Below are positions 8,351-15,951 of a DNA stretch of 64,000 nucleotides, piece by piece. How positions within the stretch are numbered: position 1 is the stretch's first letter; every line of letters starts with the position of its first letter. The DNA is from Polyangia bacterium. GTDB lineage: Bacteria; Myxococcota_A; Polyangia; Nannocystales; Nannocystaceae. The translations under genes and the position numbers were made by a program. The notes below the pieces were generated by a model. The model was not told the origin of the DNA. It made no database searches and saw only the letters and a list, made by a program, of their open reading frames with translations. Location of the stretch: NCBI GenBank assembly GCA_030424595.1, contig JAUHWG010000041.1, positions 1 through 64,000 of the forward strand, in the 5' to 3' direction.

Positions 8351-8478
8351 CGGCGACCTCCGCGCGCAGATACGCAGTCAGGCCCATCGTCGTGCGAGCC
8401 CCCCCACGGCTGGGACGTGAGCGTGGATGCGAACGCAGCGAATAGCGACAGGAGGATCGTTCCGGCTACGAGGGTCAT
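8347..8478 (-). CDS. 43-residue small hydrophobic ORF linking the NRPS-like gene and nadR
   Basis: The 43-codon frame starts at ATG 8478 inside the stop of the NRPS-like gene (8475-8478) and ends in a TGA inside the start of nadR (8347-8350). ATGA overlaps on both sides are good evidence that it is translated. The N-terminus MTLVAGTILLSLFAAFASTL could be a short transmembrane helix or signal-like segment. The tail is polar (Gly, His, Asp, Arg-rich). No family is recognised. It might be a small membrane peptide, or only a coupling device that carries ribosomes across the gap. Confidence 0.5.
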   Translation of the reverse strand: MTLVAGTILLSLFAAFASTLTSQPWGGSHDDGPDCVSARGGRR

Positions 8479-11400
8479 CCGCGGTCTCCGAGGGCAGTAT
8501 GAACATAGCGATCGAGGAGCGGCTCCGTCACCGGCGCGAGCGAGAGGCCGCGCGGGCCGAGCAGCGCGTCGGCGGCCCTGCAGTCGAAGCGATATCCGGT
8601 CGCCTGGAAGAGGTCGTAGGCCCGCAAGCGTCGGGAGGCGCGAGGCTCGAGGCAGCGGCTGAGGGCGAGGTATGCGACCGCAGCAGCGGCGGATCGCTGG
8701 CTCCGCTCCGCCGCGATCCTCCGCCAACGCAGGCGCGAGACCGGCTCGATCGTAGCGCCTGCGCGTCGGAGCGCGGCGACGAGATCAGCCCCGCTGGCGC
8801 CGTTCGGCGAGGCGATGTGGTAGGTGGCCGGATCGTCGTCGCTGACCGGTGGACCGGCGCAGAGAAGCTCGCACAGGGCCCTGGCGACGCTGTCGACCGG
8901 TGACAGATCGACGCGGAGCTCCGCGTGCCCCTCCGGGACGACGCCTAGCTCGACGAGGCCGCGGAGGAAGAAGGACAGCTGATCTCGGGCAGGGCCAGCG
9001 CCGTGCCGGGTGTCGCCGGCGATGAGGCCGATCCGGTGGCAGACGAGGGGCGCGCGGCCCCGCATGACCTCGCGGGCGAGCACCTCCGCGGCCCACTTGC
9101 TCTGGGCGTACCCGCCGCGCACGGCCTTGGTCCCCTCGAGGAGGTCGCTCTCCAGGGGCTCGGCGACGGTGGGGCTCGCCGCGACGAAGACGCTGAGGGT
9201 CGAGATCAAGTGGAGGAGCTTCGGTCGCTCCGCGAGGGCGAGCTCCAAGACCCCCGCGGTGCCGCCGATGTTCGCGGGCCGGAGCCTGTCGAGATCGGCG
9301 GCGAGGTTGACGACCGCGCCGCTGTGGACGATCGCGTCGACATCCGCTGAGAGCTCGCGCCATGCATCGGCGGTGAGGCCGAGCCGAGGCTTGGTCAGAT
9401 CGCCGACGACGACCTCAAAGCGCCCCTGCGCAGGGATTCCATCACAATCGCGCTCGGCCTGGAACGGGAGAGCGCCGGCTGCGAGGGAGGTCGCGAGGCG
9501 TTGGCCAGCGCGCCGCGTGTCGGCGGCGCGGACGAGGGCGAGGATCCGCCCGCGATGACGGCGACCGAGGAGAAACGCGAGGTGCCGCCCGAGAAACCCG
9601 GTCGCGCCGGTGATCAGGAGCGTGGCGTCTGAAGCGAGGCGGCCCTGGTGCGAGCGCCCTACGCTCTCATGACGCGCTCGGCGATCCGCTTGGACCCGGT
9701 GAGGCTCTCCGAGAAGCTCTGGGGTCTCGCCGACGCCTGTCGAGGCGGAGGCCGGCTCCGACAGGGAGTCCCCCTTCGTCTGCCGCAGCGCGGACACGAG
9801 GCCCATGACCTCGGCTCGAAGCTCCTCGGCGGGCCGCAGCTCAGCGCAGGCGCTCCCCGCCAGTGACATCACGATCTCCGAGACGCTCGGGTTTCGCAGG
9901 AGCGCGGCGGCGGAGAGGACGAGCCCGTGGGGCTCCGCGGCTGCGACGACCTCGAGGGCCCGGAGCGAGGCTCCGCCGAGATCACAGAAGCGATCGTCGG
10001 GGCCGACGTAGGGCACCGCGAGCACCTCTCGCCAGATCGCCTGGAGGAGGGCCGTGGAAGCCTGGGTCGAGCTCTCGTTCGCCACGATATCGGCGACAGC
10101 GTGTCGGTCCTTCGCCGATGTAAGCAGCGAACCCGCTCGGCCCTCTGCATCGCTCTCTGCATCGCTCTCTGCATCGCCAGGGCTGAGAGCCTGTCCTCGC
10201 AGCGCCTCCGCGAGGGCGAGCCTGTCGACCTTGCCGCTGGGCCCCCGCGGCAACGCCTCCCGCACTTCGATCCGTCCAGGTACAGCAGCCCTCGGCAGCG
10301 ACTGACGCAGATGCTCACGGAGCGAGGCGACGTCCTGTCCCGTCGACTCCCCGCGGAGAACGACCGCCGCGATCAGGGATGAGCGCGGTCCGTCGACGAC
10401 GGCCGCCTCAGCCACCGCAGGATGACGACAAAGCTCCGCTTCGACCTCGCCGAGCTCGATCCGCACGCCGCCGATCTTCCGCTGACGATCCACACGCCCG
10501 AGGAACTCGAGCGAACCGTCGACGCCGCGGCGCACCCGATCACCGCTCCGGTAGAGGCGCTCCCCCTCGCGCTCGATGAAGCGCTCCGCGGTCGGATCAG
10601 GACGTCCGAGGTAGCCGAGCGCGAGGCCATCGCCGCCGATATAGAGCTCGCCCTCCCCCTCTGTCAGGACCTCCCGCCCCTGGGGATCGATCACGCGATA
10701 GAACACCCCCGGCAACGGCTCACCGAGGAGGGGCCGGGTCCACGTCGCCGGCGAACACTCGACGAGGCTCGAGCAGACCGTCGCCTCCGTCGGGCCGTAG
10801 ACGTTGACGACGCGGACGACCTCGGCGAAGCGACGGACCACCGCAGGAGCGCAGACCTCACCGCCGATCACGATCGTCTCCAGCGAGCGAGGCAGGCTCT
10901 GCGGATCGATGTGAGGGAGCAACGCAGGCGGCATGTCGATGTAGGTGATCGACTCGCGCTCCAGCGTGTAGAGGAGCCGCGCGGGCTCGCGTACCTCGTC
11001 GCGATCGACGATCACGAGCGCAGCGCCGGCGAAGAGCGCCGTGCCGATGTCGGAGATCGAGGCGTCGAAGGCAGGAGAGAGGACAAAGAGCGAGCGAGAG
11101 CGGGGCCCGAGGCGGAACGCCTCGACCTGTGCCCGGAGCAAGCCGAGGATCCCGCGGTGGCTGACCATCACCCCCTTGGGCTCGCCCGAGCTCCCCGAGG
11201 TGTAGAGCACATAGGCGAGGTCTGAGCTCGCGGGGCTCCGCGGGGGCTGCAACGGCTCCGTCCCCTCGGCACCCTCCGCGCCCTGCCCTCGCGACGCCGC
11301 GCCCGGTCGCAGGCGGAGCACGTCGACGGCGCGGAGCAGCCGACGCGGAGCGGCCTCGCCCAGGATCCGCTGGCGACGGAGCTCCGGCAGGTCGGAAGGC

Positions 11401-11699
11401 AAGGGGACAAACGCCGCGCCCGCGATCCACACGCCGAGCAGCGCGGCGACGTAGGCCGCAGAGCTGTCGAGGCCGAGGCCGACCCGATCGCCGACTCCGA
11501 CTCCGGCCGCTGCGAGCTCGGCTGCGACCCTCTGGGCCCATCGCCACAGATCGGCGTAGCTCAAGCGCACACCTCGATCGATCACCGCCGGTCGATCACC
11601 CTGCCGCCCCGCGACCTCAAAGATCCACGAGAGGACGTCGGCGAGCTGCTCGCCCGCCAGCTCCTTATCGTCCCCATGGGACAGGCGAGCCCGTCTCAT
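8475..11699 (-). CDS. NRPS-like protein: adenylation - carrier - thioester reductase (A-T-R)
   Basis: ATG 11699 overlaps the asnB-like stop (ATGA), giving 1074 residues. The adenylation domain (~25-500) has YTSGSSGEPKG (~170), FDAS (~211), YGPTEAT, YRSGDRVR and the Lys motif GPSGKVDR. A threefold 12-bp repeat codes an Asp-Ala-Glu-Ser linker (~513). The carrier domain has the phosphopantetheine Ser in CDLGGASLRAL (~576). The reductase (~690-1074) has the NADPH motif ITGATGFLG and the catalytic pair GYAQSKW (~866). The A-domain retains the amino-acid-binding Asp. It should activate one amino acid, load it and release it reductively as an aldehyde or alcohol. There is no condensation domain, so it resembles stand-alone amino-acid reductases such as Lys2/CAR-type enzymes. 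Centre of the biosynthetic operon. Confidence 0.9.
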   Translation of the reverse strand: MRRARLSHGDDKELAGEQLADVLSWIFEVAGRQGDRPAVIDRGVRLSYADLWRWAQRVAAELAAAGVGVGDRVGLGLDSSAAYVAALLGVWIAGAAFVPLPSDLPELRRQRILGEAAPRRLLRAVDVLRLRPGAASRGQGAEGAEGTEPLQPPRSPASSDLAYVLYTSGSSGEPKGVMVSHRGILGLLRAQVEAFRLGPRSRSLFVLSPAFDASISDIGTALFAGAALVIVDRDEVREPARLLYTLERESITYIDMPPALLPHIDPQSLPRSLETIVIGGEVCAPAVVRRFAEVVRVVNVYGPTEATVCSSLVECSPATWTRPLLGEPLPGVFYRVIDPQGREVLTEGEGELYIGGDGLALGYLGRPDPTAERFIEREGERLYRSGDRVRRGVDGSLEFLGRVDRQRKIGGVRIELGEVEAELCRHPAVAEAAVVDGPRSSLIAAVVLRGESTGQDVASLREHLRQSLPRAAVPGRIEVREALPRGPSGKVDRLALAEALRGQALSPGDAESDAESDAEGRAGSLLTSAKDRHAVADIVANESSTQASTALLQAIWREVLAVPYVGPDDRFCDLGGASLRALEVVAAAEPHGLVLSAAALLRNPSVSEIVMSLAGSACAELRPAEELRAEVMGLVSALRQTKGDSLSEPASASTGVGETPELLGEPHRVQADRRARHESVGRSHQGRLASDATLLITGATGFLGRHLAFLLGRRHRGRILALVRAADTRRAGQRLATSLAAGALPFQAERDCDGIPAQGRFEVVVGDLTKPRLGLTADAWRELSADVDAIVHSGAVVNLAADLDRLRPANIGGTAGVLELALAERPKLLHLISTLSVFVAASPTVAEPLESDLLEGTKAVRGGYAQSKWAAEVLAREVMRGRAPLVCHRIGLIAGDTRHGAGPARDQLSFFLRGLVELGVVPEGHAELRVDLSPVDSVARALCELLCAGPPVSDDDPATYHIASPNGASGADLVAALRRAGATIEPVSRLRWRRIAAERSQRSAAAAVAYLALSRCLEPRASRRLRAYDLFQATGYRFDCRAADALLGPRGLSLAPVTEPLLDRYVHTALGDRG

Positions 11700-13576
11700 A
11701 GCGCGTACCGCTGCTGGAGGATACAGAGGCTGGAGACCAGCATCAGCGCCGGATCCCAGGCCCGCCGCTCGCTCTCGGAGAGGGTCGGCAAGCGCTCCAG
11801 CGCCGCCGCGAGCCGGCCCCGGTCGACGAAGTCGGGCAGCGCAGACCCGGCTCCGCGCAGCACCTCCCGCAGCGGCGCCTCGTCGGAGAGGCACAGCGGC
11901 GGCGCCAGGAAGGGGTGTTTCTCGCGCTCGCGGATCGACCGAGGGAGCCGCGCGCCGACGGCCTCACGGAGGACAAACTTCTCGACGCTGCCGCGGATCA
12001 GGAGATCGACCGGCAGGCGCCTCGCGACGTCGAAGAGGCGGTGATCGAGGAAGGGCAAGCGGCCCTCGATCGAGTGGGCCATCTCCATCCCGTCCCCCAG
12101 GGTCCGGAGGATGTAGGTCGCGAGGGCGCTCTTGCTCCAAAGGTAGAGCGACTGGTGGACCCGGCTCCGCCCGCGGAGCTGGCGACGATCCTCGAGATCC
12201 CCGAGCGCGTCGGCGTAGGCGTCTCGCCCGCACGACTCCGCGAGAAAGTCATCGCTCAGGAGGGAGGTGACCCGGCGCCCGAGGGTCGCCTTCGCGGCCA
12301 TCCAGCTCGGGGCAAAGCCGAGGATCCGCTGCACCCCGGAGAGGTCTAGACCGGCGCCGTCGGGGAGCATCAGCCCGGCCGAGGCCGCGTTGCTGGCGGC
12401 CAACGCGGCCTCCCCAGCGCCGCCCGCGAGCCCGTCCCGGCGAAGGTGCGCGTAGCCGCCGAAGACCTCGTCGGCGCCCTCCCCTGTCAGGACTACGCCG
12501 ATCCCATCGCGCTGGATCTGCTCGCTCAGGAGGTGCTTCGCGGCGATGTGGCCGTTGATCGCGATCCCCTCGCTGTGGGCCACCGCCAGGGGCATCCGCT
12601 CGGCGATCGCGGAGGCCGAGACCTCGACGAGGCGCAGCTCGGCGCCGACGTGCGCCGCGAGCTCCTCGGCCTTCGCCCGCTCGTCGTAGCCCGGGCGATC
12701 AAACGCGACCGAATAGCAGAGCGGAGGCCTGCCGAGCTCCGCCGCCGCGAGGGCTACGACAGCGCTCGAGTCGAGGCCGCCGCTGAGCTGAAAGGCGATC
12801 GGCACCTCGGCCTGAAGTCGAACCCGCACCGCCTCCCCCAACGCCTGTGCGACCTCATGGATCGACTCGGCGTCGCTGGTCGCCGCGAGCTCTTCGGCCC
12901 GCGGGTAGTCGAGGTTCCAGTAGCGGCGGATCCGGAGCTGACCGTCCTGGAGCAGCGCGAGCGTGCCGGGCTCGATCTGACGGATCCCGGCGAAGAGGGT
13001 CCGCCCGGGCGGGACGTAGTGCATGTGGGTGGCGGAGAAGACCGAGGCCATGTCCCACCCCGCCGGGGCACCCGCGGCGAGGAGCGCCTTCCCCTCAGAG
13101 GCGAAGCAGTAGGCGTCGCCTACCTTCGCGTAGACCAGCGGCCGCACGCCGAAGCGGTCGCGACAGGCGATCGCGAGGCGCTGCCGGGCGTCCCAGAGGA
13201 GAAAGGCGAACTCGCCGCGGAGATGGTCGACGAGCTCCACCCCGTACTCCTCGTAGAGGTGGACGACGAGCTCGCTGTCGCTGGCGGTGCGAAAGCGGTG
13301 GCCGCGTACGCGGAGCTGCTCGCGGAGCTCCTGATGACCGTAGAGCTCGCCGCTGACCACGGCGACGACGTCCCCCCGCTCGTTGGCGAGGGGCTGGGCG
13401 CCCCCCGCCCGGTCGATGATCGCCAGACGACGATGGCCGAGGAGGACCCGCCCGTCCTCCGACCGCCAACGACCCTCGCCGTCGGGACCGCGATGACGAA
13501 GCGCCGCGAGGGGTCGCTCGAGCCACCCCTCGTCGAGGCCCGAGCTCAGCGCGAAGGCGCCGACGATGCCGCACAT
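11696..13576 (-). CDS. asnB: Asparagine synthetase (glutamine-hydrolysing)-like amidotransferase
   Basis: ATG 13576 (MCGIVGAF) exposes Cys2, the glutaminase nucleophile. The 626-residue length fits AsnB. The N-terminal Ntn amidotransferase shows LRHRGPDG, GHRRLAIID and RDRFGVRPL. The C-terminal synthetase shows the ATP-pyrophosphatase loop FQLSGGLDSSAVVALA (~265), SVAFD, VLTGEGADEVFGGY and GMEMAHSIEGRLPFLDH. It would use glutamine and ATP to amidate a carboxylate. Homologues of this form often serve natural-product pathways rather than Asn synthesis. Here it overlaps the dehydrogenase upstream by 31 bases and the A-T-R gene by 4, so a pathway-specific amidation or amide-bond role is likely (inference). 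Confidence 0.88.
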   Translation of the reverse strand: MCGIVGAFALSSGLDEGWLERPLAALRHRGPDGEGRWRSEDGRVLLGHRRLAIIDRAGGAQPLANERGDVVAVVSGELYGHQELREQLRVRGHRFRTASDSELVVHLYEEYGVELVDHLRGEFAFLLWDARQRLAIACRDRFGVRPLVYAKVGDAYCFASEGKALLAAGAPAGWDMASVFSATHMHYVPPGRTLFAGIRQIEPGTLALLQDGQLRIRRYWNLDYPRAEELAATSDAESIHEVAQALGEAVRVRLQAEVPIAFQLSGGLDSSAVVALAAAELGRPPLCYSVAFDRPGYDERAKAEELAAHVGAELRLVEVSASAIAERMPLAVAHSEGIAINGHIAAKHLLSEQIQRDGIGVVLTGEGADEVFGGYAHLRRDGLAGGAGEAALAASNAASAGLMLPDGAGLDLSGVQRILGFAPSWMAAKATLGRRVTSLLSDDFLAESCGRDAYADALGDLEDRRQLRGRSRVHQSLYLWSKSALATYILRTLGDGMEMAHSIEGRLPFLDHRLFDVARRLPVDLLIRGSVEKFVLREAVGARLPRSIREREKHPFLAPPLCLSDEAPLREVLRGAGSALPDFVDRGRLAAALERLPTLSESERRAWDPALMLVSSLCILQQRYAL

Positions 13577-14535
13577 GGGCCGAGCTCCAGGAGTGCCGCC
13601 GGCTCCGCGCCGATCGTGAAGAAGAGCTTGCGCCCCTCGCCCCGCCGCGACTCCTCGAAGACCGCAGAAAAATCCTCGAGCGGCCGTGGCTCGGCCCAGA
13701 GCGGGTGAAGGTCGAGCGTGCCCGAGGCGACGAGCGACGCCGCCTCGGAGAACGATCCGTAGTAGGCCGCGACGAGGTGCAGCTCCTTCGGCACCAGCGC
13801 GAGCAGGTCGATCTCCAGGGGCTCGATCCGGCGGCTCTTGACGATGACCCTGCCCCGCGGTCGCAGGGCGTCGATGATCGCTGTCATCCCAGCTCGGTCG
13901 ACCCCGTTCTCGATCGCAAAGTCGAAGGTGCCAGCGACGGGTCGCTCGCCCGACGCGGGGTCGCTCGGATCGTAGCTGTGGATCCTGGAGAACCCCCGGG
14001 AGCGGAGGACGGCCGCCGCCAAGGCTGCGATCCGTCCCTTGCCGACCACCAGCCCGCGCTCCTCGGGGCGAATGCCGGCGCCGACGATCGCGAGCGTGGC
14101 GGCGACGGGCTCGATGTAGGCGACGGCTCGAGCGTCGAGCTCGCCCGGGACCCGCACGAGCGACGCCGCCGGGAGGCGCACGTAGTCCGCGAACCCGCCG
14201 TCCACGTCGACCCCGAGGAAGCCGGGCGACCCGCAGGGAGAGCCTGTAGTGCACGCTGGGCAAACGCCGCAGCGGATCCGAGGATCGACGCTGACCCGTG
14301 CGCCGAGGAGCTCTGGAGGCACATCGGCGCCGCGATCGACGACGATCCCCGCGAGCTCGTGACCGAGGATCCGAGCGCCCTCAGCGGGGCCGAGCTGCCC
14401 TGCGGCGACATAGCAGTCGGTGCGGCAAAGGCCCGCCATCAACACCTGGACGAGCACCTCGTCGGCGGCCAGGCGCCGAGGCGTCGCGACCCGGACGAGC
14501 TCGACCCCAGCAGGGCTGCGGAGGAGCGCCCGCAT
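13546..14535 (-). CDS. Zinc-dependent MDR alcohol/polyol dehydrogenase
   Basis: The medium-chain dehydrogenase has catalytic zinc ligands in GLCRTDCY and LGHELAG. A structural-zinc Cys cluster lies in CGVCPACTTGSPC. The nucleotide fold is at GLVVGKGRIAALAA, a variant of the usual GxGxxG. The product is 329 residues from ATG 14535 (MRALLRSP), the usual start for this family. The frame also permits ATG 14598 with a 21-residue extension, and neither start has a clear ribosome site. First gene of the biosynthetic operon, so the promoter should lie in 14536-14863. It could interconvert the aldehyde released by the A-T-R enzyme with its alcohol, or prepare a precursor (inference). Confidence 0.8.
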   Translation of the reverse strand: MRALLRSPAGVELVRVATPRRLAADEVLVQVLMAGLCRTDCYVAAGQLGPAEGARILGHELAGIVVDRGADVPPELLGARVSVDPRIRCGVCPACTTGSPCGSPGFLGVDVDGGFADYVRLPAASLVRVPGELDARAVAYIEPVAATLAIVGAGIRPEERGLVVGKGRIAALAAAVLRSRGFSRIHSYDPSDPASGERPVAGTFDFAIENGVDRAGMTAIIDALRPRGRVIVKSRRIEPLEIDLLALVPKELHLVAAYYGSFSEAASLVASGTLDLHPLWAEPRPLEDFSAVFEESRRGEGRKLFFTIGAEPAALLELGPCAASSAPSR

Positions 14536-14863
14536 GGTCGAAGGGATAGGCGCGTGGTGATCCAGCCGGCGCGCCTGAGCTGACGAGAATGGATCCATGC
14601 CGCAGCGAGGCCGGCCATCCTAGCAGAAGGGGGAGCGCCACAAGCCCGCCAAAAGGGCGTAGAGGCGCGGCGCCGCCCCATCCCGCGCATGCAAAGGTCG
14701 AGCGGTGCTCCGCTGCCCGTGGCCGCGGCCGCGGCCGCGGAAGGACCCGAGGGTCACAGGTGCGTCCCTTCGCTCGCCTGCCCCGCAGCTCCCCGCGAGC
14801 GCCCCGCCCCCCAGGCGACGTCGTCACGGGCCCTCGCCCGCGCCGGTGGTAGACTCCCGGACG

Positions 14864-15307
14864 ATGCTGCCGCTTATCAGCCTCATGGGCGCGCTCAAGG
14901 ATTTTTGGGAGTTGGTCCGCCGCGTCCAGGAGTGGTTGACCCTCGGCGGCACGGCCCTCGCCGCCGCGATCGCGCTCTTCTTTCTCTTGACCTGGGTGCT
15001 CAGCCACACGCGCCAGGCGAGCGCCTACCCGCGCCCGTGGCTCTCTCGCCTGGCGCTCGTCAGCGCCTATCCGGCTGTGCTCCTCACAGCCGTCGCCGCC
15101 GTCGGCCTCTTCGTCCCGGGGCTCCAGCCCCTGATCCTCAAGAGCTTCGCTGTCGCCGTTCTCCTCGCGGCCCTGAGCTGGTGCTTCGGCGTCGCGGCGC
15201 TCCTAGGCGGCGGCAATGCGCACGATCTCGCCCGCGCCCGACGGGCGCTGATCCTCGCCGGGACGCCCTGGTACTGCCTCACGCTCTACCTCGCGACCCA
15301 TCTCTAG
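14864..15307 (+). CDS. Small integral membrane protein, unknown function
   Basis: ATG 14864 gives 147 residues with about four hydrophobic segments: LGGTALAAAIALFFLLTWVL, LALVSAYPAVLLTAVAAVGL, ILKSFAVAVLLAALSWCFGV and a final one near ILAGTPWYCLTLYL. The open frame upstream to 14705 is Pro/Arg-rich and looks non-coding. No family is recognised. It diverges from the biosynthetic operon, so the 14536-14863 gap probably carries both promoters. Its stop codon is already inside the first copy of a 25-bp tandem repeat. Confidence 0.6.
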   Translation: MLPLISLMGALKDFWELVRRVQEWLTLGGTALAAAIALFFLLTWVLSHTRQASAYPRPWLSRLALVSAYPAVLLTAVAAVGLFVPGLQPLILKSFAVAVLLAALSWCFGVAALLGGGNAHDLARARRALILAGTPWYCLTLYLATHL

Positions 15308-15441
15308 CGCCCCGCGCTCTAGCGGGCTCTAGCGCCCCGCGCTCTAGCGGGCTCTAGCGCCCCGCGCTCTAGCGGGCTCTAGCCCCCCGGCTCTAGCGGG
15401 CTCTAGCGCCCCGCGCTCTAGCGGGCTCTAGCGCCCCGGCT
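15302..15441. repeat. CTAG-rich 25-bp direct tandem repeat, five copies plus a partial
   Basis: The unit reads CTCTAGCGCC then CCGCGCTCTA then GCGGG. Copies begin at 15302, 15327, 15352, 15377 (24 bp, variant) and 15401, with a partial at 15426. There are no spacers, so it is not a CRISPR. It fills the gap between two convergent genes and overlaps the stop codon of the first. CTAG, usually rare in bacteria, appears twice per unit. Confidence 0.9.
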
Positions 15442-15481
15442 CAGCCGAAGCGGACACCCACAGGAGCTTCACCGCGGGCTG

Positions 15482-15949
15482 CTAGGGCTGCACCGACGGC
15501 CGATTGGTCATCGTCGCGGTCGACGTGTCGCCGCCCTCGAGCTTCGCCATGAGCTGCTTGGCCGGACCGTAGTCGGGGCGGAGCTGGAGGGCGATCCGCG
15601 AGGCCTCGAGCGCCGCGTCACGGTCCCCACGCTGGAGCTCGACCTCCGCGAGGGTCGTCCACAGGTGTGGCTCTCGCGGCTCGATCTTGATCGCGGTCTC
15701 GATCTCCTCGCCTGCGGTGACCAGGTCCGCGGGCTGCGACTCGAGGGCGAGGCGGGCCCGGAGATACGCCGCATAGGAGGCGTGATGCACCGGCGTCGAG
15801 GTGACGAGCTCACCGTCGATGTAGTGCAGCGAGCGTGAGCTCGGCTCGCTCGCACAGCCGACGGCGAGCGCGACGAGGCCGACCCCAGCGAAGGATCGCA
15901 CGAAGGATGAGAACGCCCTAGGCGCCCTGTCTGCACACCGAGTCGACAT
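15482..15949 (-). CDS. TPR-repeat lipoprotein
   Basis: The 155-residue product has a signal peptide ending in LALAVGC. A domain with about three TPR-like helical hairpins follows: YAAYLRARLALESQ, HLWTTLAEVELQRGDRDAALEASRIAL, LRPDYGPAKQLMAKL. Probably a lipid-anchored periplasmic adaptor. It begins two bases after the pccB stop, so the two are co-transcribed. Specific role unknown. Confidence 0.75.
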   Translation of the reverse strand: MSTRCADRAPRAFSSFVRSFAGVGLVALAVGCASEPSSRSLHYIDGELVTSTPVHHASYAAYLRARLALESQPADLVTAGEEIETAIKIEPREPHLWTTLAEVELQRGDRDAALEASRIALQLRPDYGPAKQLMAKLEGGDTSTATMTNRPSVQP

Positions 15950-15951
15950 CG

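Noticed and set aside
15302..15441. Possible CRISPR array from regular 25-bp repeats
   Set aside because: The units are directly adjacent with no spacers, and no cas genes are in the window.
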